From Kistimonas sp. bin40 (lineage in GTDB: Bacteria; Pseudomonadota; Gammaproteobacteria; Pseudomonadales; Endozoicomonadaceae): a stretch of 64,000 bases of DNA. Below, in pieces: positions 44,476 to 53,014 of the stretch (positions are counted from its first letter, which is position 1; every line of letters begins with the position of its first letter). The translations under genes were made by a program, and so were the position numbers. Where the stretch lies: contig MPMQ01000003.1 in the NCBI GenBank assembly GCA_002238585.1, positions 1 to 64,000 of the forward strand, written 5' to 3'. Under the pieces are notes generated by a model, which ran no database searches, was not told the origin of the DNA, and was given only the letters and a program-made list of their open reading frames with translations.

Positions 44476-44960
44476 TCAACATGTTGCGCGCGAGCTTTGC
44501 GCAGCCGCCGGAGAGAGCAACGCCCGCCAGAAAACCTGGTCATCGTCCGTGAGAGCCGGGGAAGTTGCATCCGTGTCAACAGCGCCGGTACCAGGCAGCG
44601 GGCAAGATGGCCAGTCGCAGCTGTCTTCGACGATCCCTTTCAACCAGTCGACATAGTGAAATCCTTCAGGAGCATAGGTTGTAGCCCCACAAACGCCAGG
44701 TCCTGCGGCAGGGGGCAGGAGACAGGCCTTGCGCACGCATTTTCTACCCTGTCCGGCATGCTGTTCCCGCCTGAAGACTGCGGCACAGCCGACGCCAGGG
44801 TCATTGTGGCGCAGGCGCTGCCCCACCCGGCAAACTGGCGGCCCCGGGCTACCTGGGGTGCGGCGTCCACCTGAGCCCCGGCACCCCCCACACGCAAGAC
44901 CCCAAAGGCAGCACAGTTTTTTCCGGACCCGGGCGGACATTGCAGGATAGCAGCACCCGT
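44476..44960 (-). pseudogene. Zinc-finger family remnant (acidic tail only)
   Basis: Only the C-terminal part of a family member can be read, split over two frames. LPQDLAFVGLQPMLLKDF lies in one. After a frameshift near 44655 come FHYVDWLKGIVEDSCDWP and ALTDDDQVFWRALLSPAA in another. No fingers or MLPVT start are visible upstream, where only Cys/Gly-rich low-quality sequence lies. It is the fifth tail in the array and marks the right boundary of the duplicated family. 44961-45262 holds nothing I can support. Confidence 0.75.
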
Positions 44961-45262
44961 TTTCCTTTTGAAGACAGCCACTTTGGCCCACCTCATACAC
45001 GACGACTTGTCACAAACTCGCCCCTTGCTTTCTGTCACAATTGTCCACTGCATCCCAAGCAGTCATACTGGCGCGGCTGTATGTCACTGGCTGACGCCCT
45101 CTATCCTTCCGCCGGGCAAAAAGGTACTTTCAGCGCGGGGGCTGCCGCAGCGACAGTGCCCGCCAGCCTGACAGGCGTGTTCACCCGGAGGCCAATGTCC
45201 GGGCTGTTCCCGCACTGGCTTCGGTTTGTGCTGCAACAACAGACAAGATACTTGCGCGACCC

Positions 45263-46030
45263 ATGCGTTATCCGAGAATTCACGCCGCTCTGGAGCTCAA
45301 TACTGGTCAGGCTGTCGACCTGCCCGACACCGCCTCCACACACGTAGGACGTGTACTGCGTAAAAAAGAAGGCGACCTGCTACTCCTCTTCAACGGCAAG
45401 GGAGAGGACTGGCTATGTCGTATCAGTGCCATGGCGCGCCGCAGCGTTCAGGTCGTGCCGCTGGAGAAAGTATCTGGTCACAGGGAATCACCTTTGCGCA
45501 TCCACCTGGGCCAGGCACTCAGCCGTGGTGAGCGCATGAGCTATGCCATCCAGAAAGCCGTAGAGTGCGGTGTCACTGAAATCACGCCCCTGTTCACCGA
45601 CCGCTGTGAAGTCAAGCTGTCTGGCAGCAGCCTGGAAAAGCGCCTGAACCACTGGAACCAGGTGGTCATCAGCGCCTGCGAACAATGTGGCAGAAATATT
45701 ATTCCCGCTGTTCACGCCCCCGTGCCTCTGTCTGCCTGGCTCTCCCGACAGGACACTGATCTGCGACTGGTCTTGCAGCCTCAGGCGCAGGATACACCGC
45801 TCTCAGACTCCCAGCCCCGCTCAGTGTCTCTGCTGATAGGTCCAGAAGGCGGTCTGTGCGCCAGTGAGGTCAGTCAGTCTCATGAGCACCGCTTTCTCAG
45901 CTGGCGCCTGGGACCACGCGTGCTCCGGACAGAAACGGCCCCGGTAGCGGCAATCAGTCTTTTGCAATATCTGTGGGGCGATACTCGTGCCCCGGCGTGC
46001 GTGCCAGACACCAGAGGTCAACACGCTTGA
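45263..46030 (+). CDS. rsmE: RsmE, 16S rRNA m3U1498 methyltransferase
   Basis: RsmE methylates U1498 of 16S rRNA at the decoding centre. The 255-residue protein starts MRYPRIHAALELNTGQAVDL and has the N-terminal PUA-like region (HVGRVLRKKEGDLLLLFNGK). The SPOUT signature follows (AIQKAVECGVTEITPLFTDR, SLLIGPEGGLCASEV, LGPRVLRTETAPVAAISLLQ), forming the SAM-binding trefoil knot. The last 77 bases overlap convergently with comF on the other strand, an unusual tail-to-tail overlap. Confidence 0.95.
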   Translation: MRYPRIHAALELNTGQAVDLPDTASTHVGRVLRKKEGDLLLLFNGKGEDWLCRISAMARRSVQVVPLEKVSGHRESPLRIHLGQALSRGERMSYAIQKAVECGVTEITPLFTDRCEVKLSGSSLEKRLNHWNQVVISACEQCGRNIIPAVHAPVPLSAWLSRQDTDLRLVLQPQAQDTPLSDSQPRSVSLLIGPEGGLCASEVSQSHEHRFLSWRLGPRVLRTETAPVAAISLLQYLWGDTRAPACVPDTRGQHA

Positions 46031-46733
46031 CCCCCTGGGCACAGAGCGTGCGACAGAGCGACTCTGCTGTGGCACCTGTCGTCAAAACATCATCCACCAA
46101 AGCCAGGTGACGGCAGCGCACCGGTTTTTTTATGGAAAACACCTGTCGCACATTGGCCTGACGGGCACGGGCACTCAGTCCCTGCTGGTTCCTGGTGCTG
46201 CCCAGCCTGCGCACATGGGAAGGGAGCACGGGCACGTCGAGCTGAGTGCCCAGCCGCCTGGCTATGAAGGCTGCCAGATTGAAGCCCCGACAGCGTAATT
46301 TCCACCAGTGCAAAGGCACAGGAATCAGTGCCTCAGGCCAGGGCTGCTGGCTCTTCCCCTCACCGTACTCTGCCGCCAGCGCCTGCTGTAAACAGGAAAC
46401 AAGGGGGCGTACGCACAGGAGCTGACGGGAATATTTGGCCCGTTTGATCAGCCCCGAAACGGGGCAGGTGTAGACCAGCGGCGCGATACAATGCGCGAAC
46501 AAGCGCTCACGCTGGCGGCAGCAGGCACACAGCTCGACACCGGCAGCAACAGGTTCACGGCATCGCTGACAGCTCCAGGTCGGCATCGGCAAGCTTGCCA
46601 TACAGGCCGCACAGAGCCCGGGCCCCGGTGGACAGCGGGCCAGGCACAGCAGACAGACCGACACCCTGCTGCGGCACAAGGACAAGCCCTGTGCGACCAG
46701 GCGCCGTATTCCAGTTTGACTGAGCAGGTCCAT
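45954..46733 (-). CDS. comF: ComF family phosphoribosyltransferase-like protein
   Basis: A ComF/GntX protein related to type I phosphoribosyltransferases and associated with DNA uptake and use. The N-terminal part has paired zinc-binding cysteines (CLLCLARCPPGPGLCAAC and CQRCREPVAAGVELCACC). The PRPP loop HLALVDDVLTTGATAESL lies near residue 220, and PVPLHWWKLRCRGFN and STRNQQGLSARARQANV are typical of the family. I chose MDLLSQTGIRRLVAQGL at 46733 as the start. A frame start at 46790 would add 19 poorly conserved residues. It is divergent from bioB, as in Pseudomonas, where comF lies near the biotin cluster. Confidence 0.9.
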   Translation of the reverse strand: MDLLSQTGIRRLVAQGLSLCRSRVSVCLLCLARCPPGPGLCAACMASLPMPTWSCQRCREPVAAGVELCACCRQRERLFAHCIAPLVYTCPVSGLIKRAKYSRQLLCVRPLVSCLQQALAAEYGEGKSQQPWPEALIPVPLHWWKLRCRGFNLAAFIARRLGTQLDVPVLPSHVRRLGSTRNQQGLSARARQANVRQVFSIKKPVRCRHLALVDDVLTTGATAESLCRTLCAQGVKRVDLWCLARTPGHEYRPTDIAKD

Positions 46734-47001
46734 AAGGTAAGATTCCCCCGCATGCTGTCCCCTTCCCGGAATGGCTCCCGGAAGTGGCACTGAGAAAAAG
46801 CCCGGCTCGAAGCCACTGTTCTGCCTCTATATAGCAACTTGCAGTGAGCGGTGGCGCTGTTTCATAAAAATCAGCATAAAAAAATGGCCAGCCCTGCTTG
46901 TTCGCAGTAGGGTAGTCTATCCTCGGACGGGCGCATGGCCTGAAACGGCCTCCCCGGCCATCGCCCCCCTATTGTGTCGTTTACATCAGTCAGAGATCAT
47001 C

Positions 47002-48123
47002 ATGACCCGAACGCTCGCCCCGTCCAGGACACAACGTCCGATCCCGCGCCACGACTGGAGCATTCCGGAGGTGGAGGAGCTCTTCGCACTGCCTTTCATG
47101 GACCTGTTGTTTCAGGCGCAAAGCGTGCACCGTCATTACTTCGATTCCAACGCTGTCCAGATCAGCACCCTGCTGTCGATCAAAACGGGAGCCTGCCCGG
47201 AAGACTGCAAGTATTGTCCGCAAAGCGGCCACTACAACACGGGCCTGTCGCGGGAGAAACTGATGCAGGTACAACAGGTGGTAGACAAGGCCCGCCAGGC
47301 CCGGGCAGCCGGCGCCTCCCGTTTCTGTATGGGAGCGGCCTGGAAAAACCCACCCGACCGTGATTTCCCCCTGGTGCTGGAGATGGTACGGCAGGTCAAG
47401 GGACTGGGCCTTGAAACCTGCATGACGCTGGGAGAGCTAAGCGCAGATCAGGCGCAGGCACTGGCCGATGCGGGGCTGGATTTCTACAACCATAATCTGG
47501 ACACGTCTCCGGAATTCTACGGCACCATTATCACGACCCGAACCTACGCAGACCGGCTGACCACCCTGGGGCGGGTCCGGGATGCTGGCGTCAGGGTATG
47601 CAGTGGCGGCATTGTCGGCATGGGAGAGGCGGTCCGTGACCGGGCGGGGCTGCTGGTCAACCTGGCCAATCTGCCGGAACATCCTGAAAGCGTCCCCATC
47701 AATATGCTGGTGAAGGTGGAAGGGACACCGCTGGGCAATCTGGAAGACATGGACCCGTTTGATTTCGTGCGCTGTGTGGCCGTCGCCCGCATCATGATGC
47801 CGGCCTCCCATGTGCGTCTGTCGGCGGGACGGGAGCAGATGAACGACCAGACACAGGCGCTGGCCTTTATGGCTGGAGCCAACTCGATATTCTACGGGGA
47901 ACGCCTCCTGACGACGGCCAATCCGGCTGCCGAACACGACAAACAGCTTTTCGACCGCCTGGGACTCTATCCGGAGGCGATTGAAGCGCAGGAACCACAG
48001 GATGACTGGCAGCAGGAGCAGCTGCTGAACCGTATTTACAGGCAGCGCACAGCCGCGCTCTGCACTGATGCCAGTGCGGCCGAACGCCCGCCCATGGCAG
48101 CAGACAATGCGCAGGCATCATGA
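47002..48123 (+). CDS. bioB: Biotin synthase BioB
   Basis: BioB inserts sulfur into dethiobiotin using radical SAM chemistry. The protein of 373 residues (E. coli 346) carries the radical-SAM cluster motif [12 protein letters not shown] with Cys65, Cys69 and Cys72. It also has [15 protein letters not shown] and [47 protein letters not shown] (auxiliary cluster region) and [18 protein letters not shown]. The ATG at 47002 is preferred because homology starts there. The open frame continues upstream without conservation. It heads the bioB-bioF-bioH-bioC run with overlapping junctions. The gap 46791-47001 between divergent comF and bioB should hold their promoters, but I could not define boxes. 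Confidence 0.96.
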   Translation: MTRTLAPSRTQRPIPRHDWSIPEVEELFALPFMDLLFQAQSVHRHYFDSNAVQISTLLSIKTGACPEDCKYCPQSGHYNTGLSREKLMQVQQVVDKARQARAAGASRFCMGAAWKNPPDRDFPLVLEMVRQVKGLGLETCMTLGELSADQAQALADAGLDFYNHNLDTSPEFYGTIITTRTYADRLTTLGRVRDAGVRVCSGGIVGMGEAVRDRAGLLVNLANLPEHPESVPINMLVKVEGTPLGNLEDMDPFDFVRCVAVARIMMPASHVRLSAGREQMNDQTQALAFMAGANSIFYGERLLTTANPAAEHDKQLFDRLGLYPEAIEAQEPQDDWQQEQLLNRIYRQRTAALCTDASAAERPPMAADNAQAS

Positions 48124-49325
48124 TCCAGAATGCTCCGCCTGCGACCGGGTTCAACCTGGAAGGGCAGATAGATGCCAGCAAGGCAGCCGATCTGTATCGC
48201 CACCGGCGAACCCTGGTGCCGGGCCAGGGAGCCTGGGCGACCGTTGATGGCGTTGAGAAACTTATCTTCTGCAGCAATGACTATCTGGGCCTTGCTCGCC
48301 ATCCTTCGGTGATTGCCAGCTTTAAAAAAGCCGCCGATTGCTACGGCGTTGGCAGTGGAGCCTCTCATCTGGTCACAGGCCACAGCCGCGCTCATCAACA
48401 ACTGGAGGAAGAGCTGGCCGCTTTCACCGGACGCCCGCGCGCCCTGGTTTTTTCCAGTGGATACATGGCGAACATAGGCGTGATTGATGCTCTGGTCGGT
48501 CCGGGTGACTGCAGCTTTCACGACCGTCTGAACCACGCCTCCCTGCTCGATGCCGGGCGTCTGAGCGGTGCCAGGCTGATGCGTTACAGGCACTGTGATG
48601 CTGACGACCTGGCCTGCAAACTCGCCAGGAGCCAGAGCCGCCGCAAACTGGTTGTGACAGACGGTGTGTTCAGCATGGATGGTGACATAGCCCCACTGCG
48701 CACACTGATGCGGCCCGTGCAACAGCAGGGAGCCTGGCTGATGGTGGACGATGCCCATGGATTTGGCACCCTGGGACTCCAGGGCGGAGGTGCCGCCAGT
48801 ATTTTCCGGATGTCAGCACAGGAAGTTCCCGTTCTTATAGGCACCCTGGGAAAGGCATTTGGTACATCAGGTGCCTTTGTCACAGGAAGCCATGCTCTGG
48901 TTGAAAGCCTCATCCAGTCGGCCAACACCTACAAATACACGACAGCCTTGCCTCCTGCTCTGGCTGAGGCAACGCGCACCAGTCTTCGGCTGGTGCAGAC
49001 CGAAAACTGGCGACGCGAGCGACTGCAACATCTGATTCAGCGTTTCCGCGCCGGCTGTCGTCAACTGGGCTTGAGGCTACTGGACTCACAAACGCCCATC
49101 CAGCCCATTATTGCAGGCAGCGCGTCCCGTGCGCTGGCTATGAGTGCAGCTCTGGAAGCCCGGGGCATATTGGTGACAGCTATTCGACCACCCACTGTGC
49201 CCCAGGGCAGTTCACGCCTGCGCGTCACTTTCAGTGCCAACCATCAGGAAGAAGAAGTAGATCGCCTGCTGGATGCGCTTGACAGCGTTCAGAAAACGCT
49301 GGGGGGGGACGAGCCATGTCCCTGA
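48120..49325 (+). CDS. bioF: 8-amino-7-oxononanoate synthase BioF
   Basis: BioF is the PLP enzyme that condenses pimeloyl-ACP/CoA with alanine in biotin synthesis. The 401-residue protein shows [72 protein letters not shown], the [11 protein letters not shown]sp and the Schiff-base lysine K245 in [12 protein letters not shown]. Its start overlaps the bioB stop in an ATGA junction, so the two are coupled. Confidence 0.96.
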   Translation: MIQNAPPATGFNLEGQIDASKAADLYRHRRTLVPGQGAWATVDGVEKLIFCSNDYLGLARHPSVIASFKKAADCYGVGSGASHLVTGHSRAHQQLEEELAAFTGRPRALVFSSGYMANIGVIDALVGPGDCSFHDRLNHASLLDAGRLSGARLMRYRHCDADDLACKLARSQSRRKLVVTDGVFSMDGDIAPLRTLMRPVQQQGAWLMVDDAHGFGTLGLQGGGAASIFRMSAQEVPVLIGTLGKAFGTSGAFVTGSHALVESLIQSANTYKYTTALPPALAEATRTSLRLVQTENWRRERLQHLIQRFRAGCRQLGLRLLDSQTPIQPIIAGSASRALAMSAALEARGILVTAIRPPTVPQGSSRLRVTFSANHQEEEVDRLLDALDSVQKTLGGDEPCP

Positions 49326-50044
49326 TTGTGCTGGTTTCTGGTTGGGGCATGTCCGCCGACCTGTTCTCAGACGCTGTCGTGGAACTCGAATCACAGGGCT
49401 ACAGGGTCTGCCGTCTTTCATTGGCGCAGGCGCCCGGCGCCAACTGGGACAGCTTGCTGACCTGGCTTGACAGCATGGTCACCGAGCCGGCGCTGCTGGT
49501 GGGATGGTCACTGGGCGGTGTTTTGTGCGCCCGCTTCGCAGCCCGCTATCGGGACAAGGTAAAAGCCCTCGTGACGCTGGCCAGTACACCTTGCTTTGTC
49601 CGCAGACCTGGCTGGGATACAGGCCAGCAACCGGCCGCCTTTCGCGCCTTTGCGGCAGGCCTGTCGCGCAAGGGCAAGGCCGCCGCCCTGCGGTTTGCGG
49701 CAGTGTGCGCCAGCGGCAGCCTGCATCCGGAACACAATCGCACCCGCCTGGAAAATGCGGTGGAAGACCTTCACACGGGCGCCACCGACTGGCAGACACT
49801 TCTGGCACGTCTGGCAGAGGACAGTCGTGCCAGCTGGACACAGCTGGAGTGCCCGGCCCTCCACTTTCTGGGAGCCTCTGACGCGCTGGTCCCTTCCGAC
49901 ACAGCACGGGCCCTGACCAGGCTGGCTCCGGCGCACAGGGTTTGTGTACTGGCCGGCTGTCATGCCTTGTTTCTGGATCAGCCACAGCTGTTGACGGAAG
50001 CCGCCGCTGAGCTGTGCGGCCACCAGAAAGGGTGCGCGCACTGA
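49316..50044 (+). CDS. bioH: BioH, pimeloyl-ACP methyl ester carboxylesterase
   Basis: BioH removes the methyl group from pimeloyl-ACP methyl ester, ending the disguised fatty-acid route to pimelate. The 242-residue alpha/beta hydrolase has the nucleophile elbow [16 protein letters not shown], the acid region [14 protein letters not shown] and the catalytic His in [12 protein letters not shown]. The fold start [19 protein letters not shown] is typical of BioH. It overlaps bioF by ten bases and bioC by one (TGATG). Confidence 0.93.
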   Translation: MSLIVLVSGWGMSADLFSDAVVELESQGYRVCRLSLAQAPGANWDSLLTWLDSMVTEPALLVGWSLGGVLCARFAARYRDKVKALVTLASTPCFVRRPGWDTGQQPAAFRAFAAGLSRKGKAAALRFAAVCASGSLHPEHNRTRLENAVEDLHTGATDWQTLLARLAEDSRASWTQLECPALHFLGASDALVPSDTARALTRLAPAHRVCVLAGCHALFLDQPQLLTEAAAELCGHQKGCAH

Positions 50045-50895
50045 TGGATATGACGAGCCTTGTCAGTACGGCTGATGCTGCCTGCGGTGGCAATGCGCTG
50101 CAGGCACCCGGTTGCAAGCGACGCATTGCCAGCGCGTTCGGGCGCGCGGCCTCTACCTATGACAATGCGGCCCGGCTGCAGAAACAGGTGGCAGAGCAGA
50201 CACGATCCTGCCTTCCTGCGCTGACTGCGGCAGACGCCGCCATTCTCGATCTGGGGTGCGGTACAGGTCTGGAAACCCGGGCCCTGGGGCGACGCTACCG
50301 GCAAGCCCGGCTGTTTGGTCTTGATCTTTCGCCAGACATGCTCAGCCTGGCCCAAAGTCACCAGCAAGCGACAGACTGTCACTGGATCTGTGGTGACCTG
50401 GAAGTCGCACCCCTGCCGTCCGGATACTTTGATCTGGTGTATTCCAGCCTGGCTGTGCAGTGGTGCGCTGATCTTGCCGATGTGTTGAGCTCCTGCTATC
50501 GGCTGTTGTCTCCCGGCGGCTGGTTTGTCTTTTCTACCCTGGCAGCAGGCACTCTGCACGAGCTCAGCACAGCCTGGCGGCTGGTGGACGGACGCAATCA
50601 CACCAACTGCTATCCCCCCTTGTCCCTGCACAGACAAAAACTGATGCGCTCGCGCTTTGCTGTGCACAGGCTGTATCAGCAGACTCACAGACTCTACTAT
50701 CCTTCAGCGCTGCACCTGATCAGAGAACTCAAGGCACTGGGTGCCAACACCCTGGTGGATGATCAGCCTGCGTCGGGTCTGACCGGGAAACAAGCCATGG
50801 TGAGCCTGGAAAAAGCCTACCGGACTTTTGCCGGCACCCAGGGGGTTCCTGCCACCTGGCAGGTGGTGTACACCGCACTACGCAAGCCGCCATGA
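50044..50895 (+). CDS. bioC: BioC, malonyl-ACP O-methyltransferase
   Basis: BioC methylates malonyl-ACP to start pimelate synthesis. From the ATG at 50044, within the bioH stop, it is 283 residues. RIASAFGRAASTYDNAARLQ is the BioC hallmark. The SAM-binding motif follows (ILDLGCGTGLETRALGRRY), then GLDLSPDMLSLAQ, FDLVYSSLAVQWCADL and LSPGGWFVFSTLAAGTL. The run ends here: bioD and bioA are not in this window. The next gene is convergent 18 bases away. Confidence 0.95.
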   Translation: MDMTSLVSTADAACGGNALQAPGCKRRIASAFGRAASTYDNAARLQKQVAEQTRSCLPALTAADAAILDLGCGTGLETRALGRRYRQARLFGLDLSPDMLSLAQSHQQATDCHWICGDLEVAPLPSGYFDLVYSSLAVQWCADLADVLSSCYRLLSPGGWFVFSTLAAGTLHELSTAWRLVDGRNHTNCYPPLSLHRQKLMRSRFAVHRLYQQTHRLYYPSALHLIRELKALGANTLVDDQPASGLTGKQAMVSLEKAYRTFAGTQGVPATWQVVYTALRKPP

Positions 50896-50912
50896 CCCTT
50901 GGATCACTGCCG

Positions 50913-51779
50913 TTATTTTGCCTGGCCCTCGCCCTCAGGGGCGGAAGACTGTGACCAGGTCTCCGTGGCCGGGCGTGGAGAATAAGAAAAAACGTCAGAG
51001 TGTATGCTGCCAGCAGGAAAACCGGCATCCAGCAGCGCGTCGAATGTCGCATACACCATGTCTGGAGATCCGCAGATGTAAAAGTGGGCCCCCATCAGCT
51101 GCTCCTGGTCCTCGAGCACAGACTGGTAGAGCTGCCCATGACGTCCACTCCATTCATCAAGGCTGTCCGGTTCACTCACGACCGGATGATAATGCAACCC
51201 TTTTTCACTGGCCCAGAAAACAGGGAGCCCAGGCATATAGAAAGCTTCCGGGCGGCGCGCCCCCCAGTACAGATGGACAGGGTGACTGTGTCCTTGCAGA
51301 AGACTGTACTCCACCATGGCTTTCATCTGGGAAAAGCCGGTTTCAGCAGCGATCAGCACCAGAGGTGTTTGCGGACACTGCCCCAGATGACACTCGCCCT
51401 TGGGAAGGATAATGTCGACACTCCGGTGTGACTGCAGATGTTCAATAACGCTCTGGGCGCGGCTGTGCCCGGGATGGCACTGAATGTGCAGCTCCAGGTC
51501 GCCCCCCTGTGTTCCGGGTGCCGAGGCGATGGAATAAGCACAAGGACGGCCTCCGGGTACAATCAGTTCCAGATACTGCCCGGCTTCCCAGAACAAGGGA
51601 GGCTCACCGTCTTCTCTTTCCAGAAACACCTGGTAGACGTGGGCAGCACATCGAAGCACGTGCTTTACACGGACACGCCGCTGCGCCGGGCTGACAGGTA
51701 CATCCCTGTTTTCTTTGGGAAACTGCCTTTCTGAAACCATTTTCTTTATGTTTCCCCCTATGGCGTCCGGTGGATGCAA
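50913..51779 (-). CDS. NAD(P)H-flavin reductase-like protein (Fre/LuxG type)
   Basis: A 288-residue ferredoxin-reductase-superfamily oxidoreductase resembling E. coli Fre. It has the flavin-binding RPCAYSIASAPGTQGGDLEL (R-x-x-S/Y-S pattern), the nucleotide-binding VLIAAETGFSQMKAMVEYSL (Gly-Thr-Gly variant: ETGF) and HPVHLYWGARRPEAFY. The C-terminal AHFYICGSPDMVYATFDALL completes the NAD domain. There is no ferredoxin 2Fe-2S domain. The residues before 45 and after 270 are non-conserved and low complexity. GGAGGA about nine bases before the ATG supports the start. It is transcribed divergently from rsfS across a shared palindromic promoter. Likely reduces free flavin for iron or quinone metabolism, unproven. 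Confidence 0.85.
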   Translation of the reverse strand: MHPPDAIGGNIKKMVSERQFPKENRDVPVSPAQRRVRVKHVLRCAAHVYQVFLEREDGEPPLFWEAGQYLELIVPGGRPCAYSIASAPGTQGGDLELHIQCHPGHSRAQSVIEHLQSHRSVDIILPKGECHLGQCPQTPLVLIAAETGFSQMKAMVEYSLLQGHSHPVHLYWGARRPEAFYMPGLPVFWASEKGLHYHPVVSEPDSLDEWSGRHGQLYQSVLEDQEQLMGAHFYICGSPDMVYATFDALLDAGFPAGSIHSDVFSYSPRPATETWSQSSAPEGEGQAK

Positions 51780-51792
51780 AGCGATTCCTCCG

Positions 51793-51833
51793 TTGTTTGG
51801 ATCCGAGTATAAACGTTATACTCGCCGATTGAA
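51793..51833. promoter_or_regulatory. Divergent promoter with perfect palindrome, flavin reductase/rsfS
   Basis: A near-perfect inverted repeat, CGAGTATAA-ACG-TTATACTCG (51804-51824), contains a TATACT hexamer on each strand (plus 51817-51822, minus 51806-51811). TTGTTT lies 18 bases upstream for the plus direction and TTCAAT 16 bases upstream for the minus. The back-to-back -10 boxes on one palindrome suggest mutually exclusive or commonly repressed transcription. Confidence 0.5.
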
Positions 51834-51947
51834 CTACCCGCCCTGTGAGGATACTGTGCCCGCTCGTGTGTAATGGAAGCGGCTTTGCCCCCTGCCAGCA
51901 CCGAAGCGGATCGGGTCCCGAGGGGGCCAGAAGCCGAGGAACAGATT

Positions 51948-52328
51948 ATGCAAAAACACCAGGAATGCTCTGCTCATTCCCCCAGCAGCACGCTGAAAGA
52001 TCTGGTGATGGACTCGCTTCGGGACACCAAAGGCCAGAGTATTTCCGTGCTGGATGTCAGCGACAGAACCTGTATCACCGATATGATGATCATTGCCTCC
52101 GGCACTTCCACTCGACACCTGCGCTCCCTTGCAGACAACCTTATCAAAGCCTGTCGCCAGGATGGAATCCAGCCGCTGGGCGTGGAGGGCCACTCCCAGT
52201 CTGAATGGGTTCTGGTCGACCTCGGCGGTATTGTTGTCCACTTGATGATGCCTTCCACCCGCCAGTTTTACGACCTTGAGCGCCTGTGGGAAACCCGGTC
52301 TCCGGCCCTCCTGGCCAATGCGGAATAA
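51948..52328 (+). CDS. rsfS: RsfS, ribosomal silencing factor
   Basis: RsfS binds L14 (uL14) and blocks subunit joining when nutrients are low. From the ATG at 51948, with GAGGA seven bases upstream, it is 126 residues. TLKDLVMDSLRDTKGQSISV and LDVSDRTCITDMMIIASGTS with TRHLRSLADNLIKACR are diagnostic, and GVEGHSQSEWVLVDLGGIVV follows. An upstream start at 51873 would add non-conserved residues. It sits in the usual rsfS-rlmH pair. Confidence 0.95.
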   Translation: MQKHQECSAHSPSSTLKDLVMDSLRDTKGQSISVLDVSDRTCITDMMIIASGTSTRHLRSLADNLIKACRQDGIQPLGVEGHSQSEWVLVDLGGIVVHLMMPSTRQFYDLERLWETRSPALLANAE

Positions 52329-52543
52329 CCGTCCTGGCGCGCATGGCCTGCAAGCACAAACCTATGCTTGCGGGCTGTCGGCAGTGCTGCCAGAGAACGG
52401 AAAGAACGGAAGCTTGAAACGGCAATGCCGTGCTGCGGGAATGGCTCCGGCTCCTGCAGATGAGCAGCGGCCTTGTGCCGCCCCCTGTGTCCGGTCCGGC
52501 AACCGGGTGCTGTGTTTGCAAACAGACTCGCGGGAGTGACGGC

Positions 52544-53014
52544 ATGCGTATACGCCTCATTGCCGTCGGCACCAAAATGCCCGGTTGGGTATGTGCGGGC
52601 TACCAGGACTATGAGCGTAGGCTGTCAGCGGGCATCAAGCTGGAGTTGTGCGAGATTCCTTCAGGAAAACGCACCGCCAGGACCGGTCTGCATCGGCTTC
52701 AGACCCGGGAAGCGGCCCTCATGCAGGCAGCTATAGGCAAGAAAGACTTTGTCCTCGCGCTGGAAGTGGGTGGACAAATGTGGAGCACCAGGGAACTGGC
52801 AGACCGGATGCGCCAATGGCGCGATGCCGGCCACAATCTCAGCCTGTTGGTAGGCGGGGCCGAAGGCATGCTGCCTGAGGTCTCGGCGCGTGCTGACGCG
52901 CTCTGGTCGCTTTCGCGTCTGACCTTGCCGCACCCGATGGTACGCCTTGTGGTAGCCGAGCAGTTGTATCGCAGCTGGAGCCTGCTGAACAATCATCCTT
53001 ACCATCGCGAATGA
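52544..53014 (+). CDS. rlmH: RlmH, 23S rRNA m3Psi1915 methyltransferase
   Basis: RlmH methylates pseudouridine 1915 of 23S rRNA helix 69. The 156-residue SPOUT protein begins MRIRLIAVGTKMPGWVCAGY, with GGGAG upstream of the ATG at 52544. It contains FVLALEVGGQMWSTRELADR, SLLVGGAEGMLPEV (the knot motif, usually GGPEG: here Ala replaces Pro), LSLSRLTLPHPMVR-like and VAEQLYRSWSLLNNHPYHRE at the very C-terminus, as in E. coli. An upstream frame start at 52430 is not conserved. Confidence 0.95.
   Translation: MRIRLIAVGTKMPGWVCAGYQDYERRLSAGIKLELCEIPSGKRTARTGLHRLQTREAALMQAAIGKKDFVLALEVGGQMWSTRELADRMRQWRDAGHNLSLLVGGAEGMLPEVSARADALWSLSRLTLPHPMVRLVVAEQLYRSWSLLNNHPYHRE

Noticed and set aside
37469..44656. 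Numerous plus-strand frames rich in Cys/Arg across the zinc-finger cluster
   Set aside because: They are antisense shadows of the finger arrays. The minus frames carry perfect C2H2 spacing and conserved tails.
46791..47001. BirA-type biotin operator before bioB
   Set aside because: No half-site pair like TTGTAAAC...GGTTTACAA could be found in the comF-bioB gap.
50896..52328. bioD after bioC
   Set aside because: No dethiobiotin synthetase motif (GTDTxxGKT) is present. The next genes are the flavin reductase and rsfS.
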